Assembly: GCF_001746295.1 (NCBI RefSeq)
Contig: NZ_MJAH01000003.1
Location: 141,922 to 205,921, forward strand
Reading direction: 5' to 3'
Length of the DNA: 64,000 bases
DNA from: Streptomyces sp. LUP47B
GTDB lineage: Bacteria; Actinomycetota; Actinomycetes; Streptomycetales; Streptomycetaceae
The notes below the pieces were generated by a model, which saw only the letters and a list, made by a program, of their open reading frames with translations, did no database searches and had not been told where the DNA came from. Shown here in pieces: positions 32,681-43,630 of this stretch (positions are counted from its first letter, which is position 1; each line of letters begins with the position of its first letter). The position numbers and the translations under genes were made by a program.

Positions 32681-33844
32681 ATGCCTCTCCGCCGATCCCG
32701 CCTGCGAGCGGCGTCCGCCCTCGCGGCCTGTCTCGCCGCGCTGTCTCCGGTGATGGGCTGTACCGCCGCCGACGCCTCGGGCAACCAGACGCTTCAGCGT
32801 CAGCTCGACGACTTCGTGCGCCGACCCGGCGGCCCGCCCGGGGCCATCGTCGTCCTGCGGACCGAGAAGGGGACCCGAATCGTGCGCGCCGGAGTGGCCG
32901 ACACCCGCGCGCGCCGCGCGCCCCGCCCCGACGACCACATGCGCATCGCGAGCACCGCCAAGGCCTTCAGCGGGGCGGTCGCGCTCACCCTGGTCGACCG
33001 CCGCACCCTGCGCCTGGACGACACCCTGCGCAAACGCCTGCCCCAACTCCCCGCCGCATGGGGATCGGTGACGCTTGGTCAACTCCTGAACCACACCAGT
33101 GGTCTTCCGGACTACTCCCGGAGCGCCGGGTTCCTCGACGAACTGCGGGCCGACCCGCGCCACCGTTTCGACTCCCGGCGCCTGCTCGACTACATCGCCG
33201 ATCAGCCCCTGCTCTTCAAGCCGGGCACGCAGTACCGCTACTCGAACTCGGACAACATCGCCGTGGCACTCATGGCGGAGGCGGCGACTCACACGCCGTA
33301 CGAAGAACTCCTGCGTCAACGCGTCTACGCGCCGCTGAGTCTGCACTCCACCAGCCTCCCGCAGGGGTACCGGATGCCGAAGCCCTACCTGCACGGCTAT
33401 GACGTGAGTCCGTCGGCGTCCCCGGAGGACGTCAGCGAGGTCATCGGCATGTCGGGCGTCTGGGCCTCCGGAGGCATCGTCTCCACGCCGAACGACATGA
33501 CCCGCTTCATCCGGGGTTACGCGGGTGGCCGGCTCTACGGCGGGAAGGTCGTCGAGCGGCAGCGGCAGTGGGTCAAGGGCGCGTCCGAGCCCGCCGGGCC
33601 GGGCCGCAACTCCGCGGGTCTCGCGATCTTCCGCTACGAGACGCGATGCGGTGTCGTCCTGGGCCACACCGGCAACACGCTCGGCTATACCCAGTTCATC
33701 GCGGCCACCCCCGACGGCCGCCGTTCACTGACGTTCTCGGTCACCGCCCAGATCACCCAGTCCGGCGACGCGGAAGGGCTGCGGAAAATGCGCGCGCTGC
33801 AGGAGAACTTCGTCTGCGAATTGCTGCGCGGCACAAACCAATAG
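32681..33844 (+). CDS. Serine hydrolase of the beta-lactamase/D-Ala-D-Ala carboxypeptidase family, lipoprotein-like
   Basis: The 387-residue exported protein has a signal ending in PVMGC (Cys27), a possible lipobox. It shows the three active-site motifs of class C beta-lactamase-like enzymes: Ser91-x-x-Lys94 in ASTAKAF, Tyr187-Ser-Asn in YRYSNSDN, and HTG in GHTGNTLGYTQF in place of KTG. Family members include DD-carboxypeptidases, D-aminopeptidases and esterases. HTSGLPDY near 138 is also typical. The ribosome site GGGAG precedes the ATG. The enzyme most likely acts at the cell wall, but esterase activity cannot be excluded. Confidence 0.87.
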   Translation: MPLRRSRLRAASALAACLAALSPVMGCTAADASGNQTLQRQLDDFVRRPGGPPGAIVVLRTEKGTRIVRAGVADTRARRAPRPDDHMRIASTAKAFSGAVALTLVDRRTLRLDDTLRKRLPQLPAAWGSVTLGQLLNHTSGLPDYSRSAGFLDELRADPRHRFDSRRLLDYIADQPLLFKPGTQYRYSNSDNIAVALMAEAATHTPYEELLRQRVYAPLSLHSTSLPQGYRMPKPYLHGYDVSPSASPEDVSEVIGMSGVWASGGIVSTPNDMTRFIRGYAGGRLYGGKVVERQRQWVKGASEPAGPGRNSAGLAIFRYETRCGVVLGHTGNTLGYTQFIAATPDGRRSLTFSVTAQITQSGDAEGLRKMRALQENFVCELLRGTNQ

Positions 33845-33866
33845 CGGTCTCCCGCGGCCCCGGTAT

Positions 33867-34793
33867 TCAACTCAGCACGATTTCCCAGGTATCCACGGCG
33901 TAATGGACCGACATTCCGTTGCGTGCGTACAACTCGGGGGCGCCGGTGGTGTTTTCGGTGTCCACACCGAGGCCCACGGTGTCCCGCCCGCGGGCCGCGA
34001 ACGCCGCGAAGGCCTGTCGCAGCAGCAGTCCGCCGAGACCCCGGCCGCGGGCCTCGCGGACGACGCCGAGGCTGCGGATCCACCCCATGGCCTCGCGGTC
34101 GTCGCGGGCGATCAGGAAGCCGACGTCCCCGAGGTCCTCGGTGGAGACGAGCCACACGAGGGACCAGTCGAGCCGGTCGGCGTGGATGTCGTACAGCCAC
34201 TGCTCGTACTCGCGCGGCTGGAAGTCGAAGTGCTCGGCGAACGTGGCCTGGTAGAGGGCGTGGGTCTGCTTCCGGTCCGCCTCGTCGGCGCAGGCCCGCA
34301 CCCGCACGTCCGCGGGCGGCTCGGGCGGCAGGTCCTCGCTCCCGCGCAGCGCCCGCTCCAGTACGTGATAGCGCCGTACGACCGACCAGCCTCGGGCCCG
34401 TATCAGCGTGAGGTCGGTCGTGGGCGCCGAGTTGAGGTGCAGATGGAGTACGGCCGTCGAGGCGCCGTTCGCCCGGGCCTTCTCCAGTGCCCTGGTCTCG
34501 ATCGCCTCCAGGAGGAGTACGCCGGCCTGCTGGTGGTCGGGCAGCACATAGTGGTCCGCGTTGATGCGCTCGCCCTTCGAGTCGTCCCAGACCAGGGCGT
34601 ACGCCACGAGACGGGCTCCGTCGAAGGCCAGCCAGGAGTCGCGCTCGAGGTCGGTCCCGGGGTGTCCCAGATCGGACTCCACCGTGTGCAGATCGGTCTC
34701 GGGCCGCCCGACCTCGATCCGGTCGATGTCGTTGAGCAACTCCGTGACGGCCGGCGCGTCGGTGGGCGCGGCAGCGCGCAGCAGGTAGGGCAT
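33867..34793 (-). CDS. Tandem GNAT-fold acetyltransferase
   Basis: The 308-residue product carries two GNAT folds. The N-terminal one (about 1-150) has weaker motifs. The C-terminal one (about 155-305) has the acetyl-CoA loop VVREARGRGLGGLLLR and the closing ELYARNGMSVHYAVDTWEI. The double fold resembles mycothiol synthase MshD but is not itself diagnostic of it. It would transfer an acetyl group to an unknown amine. Its stop is 22 bp from that of the serine hydrolase gene (convergent). Confidence 0.8.
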   Translation of the reverse strand: MPYLLRAAAPTDAPAVTELLNDIDRIEVGRPETDLHTVESDLGHPGTDLERDSWLAFDGARLVAYALVWDDSKGERINADHYVLPDHQQAGVLLLEAIETRALEKARANGASTAVLHLHLNSAPTTDLTLIRARGWSVVRRYHVLERALRGSEDLPPEPPADVRVRACADEADRKQTHALYQATFAEHFDFQPREYEQWLYDIHADRLDWSLVWLVSTEDLGDVGFLIARDDREAMGWIRSLGVVREARGRGLGGLLLRQAFAAFAARGRDTVGLGVDTENTTGAPELYARNGMSVHYAVDTWEIVLS

Positions 34794-34994
34794 GAGGCAA
34801 GGGTCCGGGGCGGGTCCGGCGGCCGCAATCGAGTTTTCACCGAGGGGCCGGAGAGCGTTCTCGCGGCCTTGGTAGGCTGCGCGCGTTGATCATGAAGTGC
34901 CGAAGCGTGGGCGGCGGTGGCCGCCGGCAGGGGTCGATGAGGCCTTTGCGGGATCTTTGTGGAGAGTCGTCAAGTGTCGCCACTGGTACGCCTG

Positions 34995-35053
34995 TTGACA
35001 CTGTGACGGCTGATAAGATCATTACACTTTTCAGTAGGCTGATGACGCGTCAT
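34995..35053 (+). promoter_or_regulatory. AT-rich control region of the conservon
   Basis: In the 408-bp gap before the conservon there is a TTGACA hexamer (34995-35000), an AT-rich stretch, a TAGGCT hexamer (35035-35040) and the perfect palindrome ATGACGCGTCAT (35042-35053). The hexamers are not at ideal spacing, so the exact promoter is open. The palindrome lies where a regulator could act. The rest of the gap shows no gene. Confidence 0.4.
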
Positions 35054-35201
35054 ACGCGCGTACGGGGGACAGCCAAAACGGCCCCATCGTGAAGGAGTGA
35101 CGGTTGGTCCGCCGGTAAGGTCCGCGCCGCACGGTGGCGGGCATTTCCGGAGGCCCATGCATGGTCAGTCTCCCGACGCGAGGCGACTTGAAGAGAGTCT
35201 C

Positions 35202-36389
35202 ATGACGTCATTGTTCGAAGATCCACTCCTGTGGGTCCTGCTCGTGGTACTCATCGCTGCGATTTTCGCAGTGATGCGCGCACGGAGAACCAACATCCAG
35301 CTCCGCGCGAACAACAACAAACTGCACGGCGACGTGGCCGGTGTCCGAGGCCAGCTCGCCGAGCTCCAGACGACCTACTCGTCGGTGAGTGCGCGGCACG
35401 CCGCGGACCTGGAAGAGGTGCGCAAGGACGCCGAGTCGGCGACGAAGGCGACCCTGAAGTCGGCCGTCGGCACCCTGGCGACCCTGGCCGAGGAGCAGCT
35501 GGCCCTGCTCGACGGCCTCCAGCAGAAGTACGGCGACGACCACGCGGTCCTCGCCGACCTGATGCTGGTCGACCACACCGGCAGCCAGTTCAGCCGCCGC
35601 ACCAAGGGCATCTCCGTGCTCTGCGGCGGGTGGCTCGGCCGGCGTGACCGGGACGCCTCGGTGTACGACGTCGCCCGCAGCGCCCAGGGGCGGATCCGTG
35701 ACTTCGAGCGGGTCAGGGTCCACTCCCAGGCCAACGTCGCCATCACCAGCCGCGCGGTCGAACCGGTCGCCATGGTCCTGGCCGAACTGCTGGACAACGC
35801 CACCAAGTACAGCGCCCCCGGCACCCCCGTCGAGATCAACATCCAGGCCGTCCCCACCGGGATATGCCTGATCGTCGACGACGCCGGTCTCGGTATGGAC
35901 CAGGAGACCAAGGCCCGCGCCGCGTCCCTGCTGACCACCGGCGGCTCCGTGGACATCACGAGTCTCGGCGACCCGCCCAAGTTCGGCTTCGCCCTCTCCG
36001 GGAAGCTCGCCGCCCACTACGGGTTCCACGTCTCCGTCGACGCGGTCTCCCCCTACGGCGGTGTGCGTGCCGTGATCCGGGTGCCCGAGAACCTTCTGAC
36101 GGCGGACGTGCCCGCACCCGCACCCGTCGAACTCGACGAGCACGAGGGCGAGCCCATGGCGGCCAAGCCGGCCCCCGTGGCCTCCCTCGTCGTCGGACAG
36201 ACCGCCGGAGGACTTCCCAAGCGCCGCCGGCGGCGCAACGGCTCCGTCTCCGTGGTGGCCTCGCCCGGCGTGGACGTACCCGACCTGGACGCGGCCGGCG
36301 AAGAGACCGCGTCGCGGCTCAAGGCATTCGCTCGCGGAACCCTGCTCGGGCGGGACTCAGACAACACGGAAGGACCTCAGAACCAGTGA
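35202..36389 (+). CDS. cvnA: Conservon sensor-kinase-like ATPase CvnA
   Basis: The 395-residue first gene of a conservon encodes an N-terminal membrane helix (LLWVLLVVLIAAIFAVM, about 8-24) and a coiled-coil-like segment. A histidine-kinase-type ATPase domain follows, with LAELLDNATKYSAPG (N box), IVDDAGLGMDQE (G1) and GFALSGKLA (G2). A Pro/Ala-rich tail ends it. CvnA proteins resemble sensor kinases but lack a usual phospho-acceptor histidine block. ATG at 35202 follows GAAGAGAG and is preferred over an upstream start that would precede the helix. It would recruit CvnB-D at the membrane, as described for Streptomyces conservons. Confidence 0.9.
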   Translation: MTSLFEDPLLWVLLVVLIAAIFAVMRARRTNIQLRANNNKLHGDVAGVRGQLAELQTTYSSVSARHAADLEEVRKDAESATKATLKSAVGTLATLAEEQLALLDGLQQKYGDDHAVLADLMLVDHTGSQFSRRTKGISVLCGGWLGRRDRDASVYDVARSAQGRIRDFERVRVHSQANVAITSRAVEPVAMVLAELLDNATKYSAPGTPVEINIQAVPTGICLIVDDAGLGMDQETKARAASLLTTGGSVDITSLGDPPKFGFALSGKLAAHYGFHVSVDAVSPYGGVRAVIRVPENLLTADVPAPAPVELDEHEGEPMAAKPAPVASLVVGQTAGGLPKRRRRRNGSVSVVASPGVDVPDLDAAGEETASRLKAFARGTLLGRDSDNTEGPQNQ

Positions 36390-36787
36390 ATCCCGATCTG
36401 TCGTGGGTGCTGAACGACGTGCTCGAGGTGCGCGGAGCCCGCCACGCCATCCTCGTCTCGGCGGACGGCCTGCTGATGCAGCGGTCCGACGGCATCGTCC
36501 GTGACGACGCGGAACGCAACGCCGCCGCGATGAGCTCCCTGCAGTCCCTGTGCCGCAGCGTCGCCCCCTTCGTCGGCGGCGGCAGGGGCCTCTGGAAGCA
36601 GACACTGATCGAGTTCGACGGAGGATGGATCTTCCTCATCGCCGGGGGCAGCGGCTCCTACCTCGCCGTCTCCACCGCCCTGGACGTCGACATGGAGGCC
36701 ATGTCGATCCGGATGCAGAAGACGGTGGGCGCGCTGACCAAGGCGATGAGCGCCACTCCGCGCCAGAACACCGGCGTAGACGCATGA
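36386..36787 (+). CDS. cvnB: Conservon roadblock/LC7 protein CvnB
   Basis: The 133-residue roadblock/LC7 fold (NPDLSWVLNDVLEVRGARHAILVSADGLLM at the start, then WIFLIAGGSGSYLAV) is the MglB-like partner of conservon GTPases. GTG overlaps the CvnA stop by 4 bp (GTGA), with AAGGA about 11 bp upstream. By analogy with known conservons it would bind and regulate CvnD. Confidence 0.92.
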   Translation: MNPDLSWVLNDVLEVRGARHAILVSADGLLMQRSDGIVRDDAERNAAAMSSLQSLCRSVAPFVGGGRGLWKQTLIEFDGGWIFLIAGGSGSYLAVSTALDVDMEAMSIRMQKTVGALTKAMSATPRQNTGVDA

Positions 36788-37161
36788 CCTGGCCTGGCGA
36801 GGACGCTCCCGTAACCAGCGACTTCGTCCGCTCCTACGTCATCACGGGCGGCCGTCGTCTCCCCTCCGACGACGACCTGGCCCTGCACACGCTGGTGTGC
36901 CTGGCCCCCGACCGGACCCTGCCGCTCGGGGCCGGACCCGAGGTACGGGCCATCTGGGAGCTCTGTTCGGGCGGCTACCTGTCGGTCGCCGAAGTCGCCG
37001 GTCATCTGGGACTGCCCGTCGGCGTGGCCCGACTGCTGCTGTCCGATTTATTCGAACAGGGGCACCTCCTGCGTCGCGCTGAACCGGCCCCCGCCCAGCA
37101 CGTTCCCCGAGCGATACTCGAGAAGGTTCTGCATGGACTCGAAACCCTCAACATCGGCTGA
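36784..37161 (+). CDS. cvnC: Conservon DUF742 protein CvnC, with one TTA codon
   Basis: The 125-residue DUF742 protein has SDFVRSYVITGGR near the start and a winged-helix-like AEVAGHLGLPVGVARLLLSDLFEQG, the usual CvnC pattern. ATG overlaps the CvnB stop by 4 bp. Codon 89 (37048-37050) is TTA, the leucine codon read by the bldA tRNA, in the SDLFEQG segment. The 3' end overlaps the CvnD gene by 29 bp, so failure at the TTA codon could also reduce translation of the GTPase. Confidence 0.92.
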   Translation: MTWPGEDAPVTSDFVRSYVITGGRRLPSDDDLALHTLVCLAPDRTLPLGAGPEVRAIWELCSGGYLSVAEVAGHLGLPVGVARLLLSDLFEQGHLLRRAEPAPAQHVPRAILEKVLHGLETLNIG

Positions 37162-37741
37162 CCCCGGGGCGAACGGCTCCATCTACGTGTCCGCCGACGT
37201 GACCACCGCCGCGAAGATCCTGGTGGTCGGACACTTCGCCGTGGGCAAGACGACCTTCATCGGGTCCCTGTCGGAGATCACTCCTCTGCGCACCGAGGAG
37301 AAGATGACGCAGGCGTCCATGCACGTCGACGACCTGCGCGGGGCGCCGGAGAAGGCGACCACCACCGTGGCGCTGGACTTCGGCCGGCTGACCCTGAGCG
37401 ACGAGCTGGTGCTGTACCTGTTCGGCACCCCCGGACAGCAGCGCTTCATGCAGCTGTGGGAGGACATGGCCCGCGGCGCGCTCGGCGCCCTGCTCCTGGT
37501 CGACCCCTCACGCCTGGAGGAGACCTTCCCGGTCATCGACCTGATCGACGAGTACGGCCTCGAGTACGCGATCGCCGTCAACACCTTCTCGCAGACCAGC
37601 CACTTCGAGGAGGACGAGATCCGCGAAGCACTCGACCTGCTTCCGGACACCCCCGTCATCTACTGCGACGCCCGGGACCAGCGCTCCTCCGCCCGCGCCC
37701 TGATCGCCCTCGTGCGTCACCTCCTCGACCGCGCCGCCTGA
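37133..37741 (+). CDS. cvnD: Conservon Ras-like GTPase CvnD
   Basis: The 202-residue small GTPase has a P-loop GHFAVGKTT at 33-41, a G3 box FGTPGQQRF with the GTP-switch Gln, and a nucleotide-binding end (VNTF, CDARDQRSS). It is of the MglA/Cvn type. It overlaps CvnC by 29 bp and is followed 51 bp later by the P450 gene. It probably cycles with CvnB at the membrane, the canonical conservon output. Confidence 0.92.
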   Translation: MDSKPSTSADPGANGSIYVSADVTTAAKILVVGHFAVGKTTFIGSLSEITPLRTEEKMTQASMHVDDLRGAPEKATTTVALDFGRLTLSDELVLYLFGTPGQQRFMQLWEDMARGALGALLLVDPSRLEETFPVIDLIDEYGLEYAIAVNTFSQTSHFEEDEIREALDLLPDTPVIYCDARDQRSSARALIALVRHLLDRAA

Positions 37742-37792
37742 ACCACCACCCCCGCCCGGACCACACGGTCCGGGCCACCAAAGGACACAGAC

Positions 37793-39151
37793 ATGGACGT
37801 TCACGACACGGCCGCCACCGGTGCGGCCAGATGCCCCATGTACGACGGCTCCTTCGCCGCGGACCCCCAGAAGGTCTACGACTACCTCCGGGCGCACGGA
37901 CCGGCCGGCCCGGTGGAACTGGCCCCCGGCGTCGACGCCACGCTGGTCGTCGGACACGAGACGGCCCTGCGGGTGCTCCAGAACCCCTCCCTGTTCGCGC
38001 GTGACGGCCGCCGCTGGACCGCCCTCAACGACGGCCGCGTTCCCCTCGACAGCCCCGTCCTGCCGATGATGGCGTACCGGCCCAACTGCCTGTTCACCGA
38101 CGGCGCCCAGCACCTCAGGCTGCGCAAGGCGGTCACCGAGAGCCTCGACCGGCTCAACGTCACCCGCATCCGCCGCGATGTCGAACCGATCGCCGCCTAC
38201 CTCATCGACCAGTTCAGTGAGCGGGGCCGGGCGGACCTGATCAACGACTACGCCAAGCTGCTGCCGCTGCTGATGATCAACAAGCTCTTCGGCTGCCCCG
38301 CCGCCATCGGTGACCGCGTCACGAGCGCGATGGCCGACATGTTCGACGGCAAGGACGCGCTGCGTGCCAGCGACGAACTCACCGCCTGCTTCATGGAGCT
38401 GGTCTCCCTCAAGCGCCGCGAACCCGGCGACGACATCACCTCCTGGCTGGTCCAGCACCCCGCGGGCCTCAGCGACGAGGAGCTCAAGGACCAGCTGGTG
38501 ATGCTGGTGGGCGCCGGCGTGGAGCCCGAGCGCAACCTCATCGCCAACTCCCTCCTGCTGCTCCTCGACCGGGAGGGCGACAACGGGCCGAGCATGCAGA
38601 TCGAGGACGCCCTCGACCACGTCCTGCTCAACAACCCGCCGATCGCCAACTACGCGACGCACTTCCCGGTGCAGGACGTCGACCTCGGCGGAGTGGTCGT
38701 TCAGGCGAACTCCCCTCTGGTCATCAGCTTCGCGGGAGCCAACAGCGACCCGGCGCTCACCTCGTCGGGCCAGGCCCACAGCCGCGGCGCCCACCTCGCC
38801 TGGGGTGCGGGCCCGCATGCCTGCCCGGCCAAGAGCCCGGCCCAGGTCATCGCGGTCACCGCCATCGAGCTGATCCTCAACGCCCTGCCCGACCTGGTCC
38901 TGAGCGTCCCGGCCCAGAAACTGGAGTGGCGTCCCGGCCCGTTCCACCGCGCCCTGGCCACCCTCCCCGTCCAGTTCAGCCCCACCCCGGCCACCCGCAT
39001 GGCATCGGCGTACGGCGTGCCCACCGCGCCCCGCCCGACCGTCGTCCAGCAGTCCGCTCCCGGGGCACGCGTCCCCGCGCCCGCGCCCGCGGCGCAGAAG
39101 CCGGCCAAGAAGGGCTTCTGGAGCAGTTTCCTCGAGATCTTCCGTGTGTGA
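37793..39151 (+). CDS. cvnE: Conservon cytochrome P450 lacking the EXXR motif (CYP157-like)
   Basis: The 452-residue P450 fold keeps the heme-thiolate Cys344 in WGAGPHACPAK. The K-helix EXXR, nearly universal in P450s, is absent: the stretch at 272-283 reads DALDHVLLNNPP, with no Glu and Arg at the right spacing. The I-helix acid-alcohol pair is replaced by AGVEPERN (241-248). The CYP157 family of Streptomyces conservons is known to lack EXXR. The last 30 residues form an Ala/Pro stretch and a basic amphipathic tail (KKGFWSSFLEIFRV) that could bind the membrane. It closes the conservon. Catalytic competence is uncertain. Confidence 0.9.
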   Translation: MDVHDTAATGAARCPMYDGSFAADPQKVYDYLRAHGPAGPVELAPGVDATLVVGHETALRVLQNPSLFARDGRRWTALNDGRVPLDSPVLPMMAYRPNCLFTDGAQHLRLRKAVTESLDRLNVTRIRRDVEPIAAYLIDQFSERGRADLINDYAKLLPLLMINKLFGCPAAIGDRVTSAMADMFDGKDALRASDELTACFMELVSLKRREPGDDITSWLVQHPAGLSDEELKDQLVMLVGAGVEPERNLIANSLLLLLDREGDNGPSMQIEDALDHVLLNNPPIANYATHFPVQDVDLGGVVVQANSPLVISFAGANSDPALTSSGQAHSRGAHLAWGAGPHACPAKSPAQVIAVTAIELILNALPDLVLSVPAQKLEWRPGPFHRALATLPVQFSPTPATRMASAYGVPTAPRPTVVQQSAPGARVPAPAPAAQKPAKKGFWSSFLEIFRV

Positions 39152-39169
39152 CGGCTTAGCACCGCCCGG

Positions 39170-39221
39170 CAGGTGCCGCAGAGAGGACTGACGGTCTCCC
39201 AAGTCCTCTCTCCGGCACCTG
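39170..39221 (+). terminator. Terminator after the conservon
   Basis: A 20-bp stem with one mismatch (CAGGTGCCGCAGAGAGGACT against AGTCCTCTCTCCGGCACCTG) encloses a 12-nt loop. It lies 18 bp after the P450 stop and closes the conservon transcript. The rest of the gap to 39460 shows no gene. Confidence 0.8.
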
Positions 39222-39459
39222 CGTTCGTTCGGGCGACAGATCGGCTCCCACGCGGCCGAAAAGCCCTTCCTCGGGCAGACCCGTCACCACCGACTCCGCC
39301 GAGGCCCAACTCTGATTCGACCGTGGCCTGGTGTGGACGTACGCCTTCCATCACGAGGAGGCCGTGGCCTGCTTCTGCCGACTGGAGACCGGTTCGGCCG
39401 GGACATCGGACTGCTGCGGATAGGCTGAGATCAACTGCGCGGCAGGAGCGGGGAGTTGT

Positions 39460-40431
39460 ATGCGGAACACGGCTGAGCTCATCGCGGACACCTATGCGCT
39501 CGGCCCGGGGGACTGGACGATGACGCCCGTCGCCCGCGGCGCCCTGGGACAGATCTGGAAACTGTCCGGGAACGGCACCGCCTGGGCGGTGAAGGAGCTG
39601 CTCTTCGAGAAGGAAGAGCCGGACGTCGGCGCCGAGTCCGCACTGCGCGGCGCGGCGGAGACGCTCGGCATCTCCGCGCCGCGTCTCATGGCCGACCGCA
39701 CCGGCGCCCATGTCGTACGGCTCCCCGAGGGTTCCTACGTGAAGCTGTACGACTGGGTCGACGGCACCGCGGCCGACCCGTCGGACCCGGCGACCCTGAG
39801 CTGGTGCGGCCGTACGCTCGCCATCCTGCACAAGGCGGGAGCGGGCACGAGCGGGACACCGAGCGGCTGGTACGAACGGTGCAACCCGGAGTCCGACTGG
39901 GCCGAACTGCTCGGGAAGGTGGAGCGGGCCGGTCTGCCCTGGGCGGGGGAGCTGGGCCGGTTCGTCGCCACGACAGCCGTCGAGCTGGCGCGGCATGTCT
40001 CGCCGTCGTCCCCCGGCGACGTGGTGACCTCCCATCTCGACATGCGGCCGCAGAACGTTCTGGTCGGCCCCGACGGACCGGTCCTGCTCGACTGGGACAA
40101 CGCCGGGCCCGTCTCGGCGGAGCGTGAACTGGCCCGCGCCGTCCACGTGTGGTCGGGCGGCAACCGCTTCGACGTCGACGCGGCACGGCGCCTGGTGCGG
40201 GCCTACCGGGACGCCGGGGGCCGCGCCGTGATCAAGAACCTGGACGCGTTCTCGATGCTCTTCGCGACCGACCTCAACTACGTGTACGTACAGGCCGAGT
40301 GCGCGGTCGATCCGGCGATGACGGCCGAGCAGCGTGCCTTCGGGAGCCGCGAGGCCGTGGCCAAGCTGCGCAGCCTGCCGGACCCGACCGCCGTCTCCCG
40401 GCTGGTGGAGGCGCTGGCGGCCGAGTGGTGA
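39460..40431 (+). CDS. Aminoglycoside-phosphotransferase-fold (APH) kinase-like protein
   Basis: The 323-residue APH-family fold has a nucleotide-binding lobe with WAVKELLFEKEEP (ATP-binding Lys), the catalytic-loop motif TSHLDMRPQNVLVG and the metal-binding LLDWDNAGP. Members phosphorylate antibiotics, choline, homoserine or other small alcohols. A resistance function cannot be told from this sequence. Its ATG has GGGGAG upstream. The following OsmC gene is 57 bp away, but no shared function is obvious. Confidence 0.83.
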   Translation: MRNTAELIADTYALGPGDWTMTPVARGALGQIWKLSGNGTAWAVKELLFEKEEPDVGAESALRGAAETLGISAPRLMADRTGAHVVRLPEGSYVKLYDWVDGTAADPSDPATLSWCGRTLAILHKAGAGTSGTPSGWYERCNPESDWAELLGKVERAGLPWAGELGRFVATTAVELARHVSPSSPGDVVTSHLDMRPQNVLVGPDGPVLLDWDNAGPVSAERELARAVHVWSGGNRFDVDAARRLVRAYRDAGGRAVIKNLDAFSMLFATDLNYVYVQAECAVDPAMTAEQRAFGSREAVAKLRSLPDPTAVSRLVEALAAEW

Positions 40432-40488
40432 CGGACCAGACCCGATGCCCGCGGGCACCGCTCGGCACCCCGGACTAATGTCCTCGGC

Positions 40489-40917
40489 ATGAGCGAAAAC
40501 TCCGCGCGGTCCGTGACCGTCGAGCGCACCAGCACCGGCCACTTCGTCGCCACCAACACCCGCGGCGGCACGATCAGCTTCGGCACCGGCTCCGACAGCG
40601 AGTTCACACCGGTCGAACTGCTCCTAGCCGCGCTCGGCGGCTGCACGGCGGTGGACGTCGACCTCGCCACCAGCCGGCACGCCGAGCCGACCTCCTTCTC
40701 CGTCGAGGTGAGCGGCAACAAGATCAACGACGAGCTCGGCAACCGGCTGACCGACCTCGCGGTCACCTTCACCGTCACCTTCCCCGACGGCGAGGGCGCC
40801 GACCGGGCCCGCACCATCCTGCCCCGCGCGGTGCAGACCTCCCACGACCGCCTGTGCACGGTCAGCCGCACGGTCGAGATCGGCACGCCCGTCACCGCGA
40901 CGGTCGAGGACGCCTGA
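40489..40917 (+). CDS. OsmC/Ohr-family peroxiredoxin
   Basis: The 142-residue OsmC fold has its two redox cysteines in ALGGCTAVD (about 52) and HDRLCTVSRTV (about 118), together with GSDSEFTPVELLLAAL. Such proteins reduce organic hydroperoxides using dihydrolipoamide or thiols. The gene is followed 20 bp later by the GlxA-type regulator gene, suggesting co-transcription. Confidence 0.85.
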   Translation: MSENSARSVTVERTSTGHFVATNTRGGTISFGTGSDSEFTPVELLLAALGGCTAVDVDLATSRHAEPTSFSVEVSGNKINDELGNRLTDLAVTFTVTFPDGEGADRARTILPRAVQTSHDRLCTVSRTVEIGTPVTATVEDA

Positions 40918-40937
40918 CCTCTGCGTAGCCTGTCCCC

Positions 40938-43392
<2,455 letters not shown>

Positions 43393-43452
43393 CTACGTCA
43401 ATCGCCCGACCGTGACGGCAAGGGGGAGCACCCACATCGATACAGCGTTCAT
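43393..43452 (-). CDS. 19-residue leader ORF with a perfect Shine-Dalgarno sequence
   Basis: On the minus strand, AGGAGGTGA, a full anti-SD match, sits 5 bp before the ATG at 43452. The 19-codon frame encodes MNAVSMWVLPLAVTVGRLT and stops at 43393, 51 bp before the Rox-like start. Between them lies GGGAG, CTCCC and GAGG-CAACA-CCTC, which could pair to hide the ribosome site of the downstream gene. This looks like a translational attenuator. Coding function is inferred from the ribosome site, not from homology. Confidence 0.55.
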   Translation of the reverse strand: MNAVSMWVLPLAVTVGRLT

Positions 43453-43489
43453 GGGTCTCACCTCCTCGGGCGGCGTCGCGGTCGACTGC

Positions 43490-43520
43490 AAGCTACAAGC
43501 CCGGGCATTGCTCCGTCCAA
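43490..43520 (-). promoter_or_regulatory. Candidate promoter for the leader ORF and Rox-like gene
   Basis: On the minus strand, TTGGAC (43515-43520) and TAGCTT (43490-43495) are 19 bp apart, 38 bp before the leader ORF start. The match to sigma-HrdB consensus is moderate. Confidence 0.35.
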
Positions 43521-43630
43521 CCCTTTCCGAAGAGCGTGTGGCGCGATCCTTTTGAACCATGGCGATCCCGCCACTGTCAGCGAGCGACGCCGCGCGCGAG
43601 CCTGGTGGGCATAGGGAAGGGACACCATTC

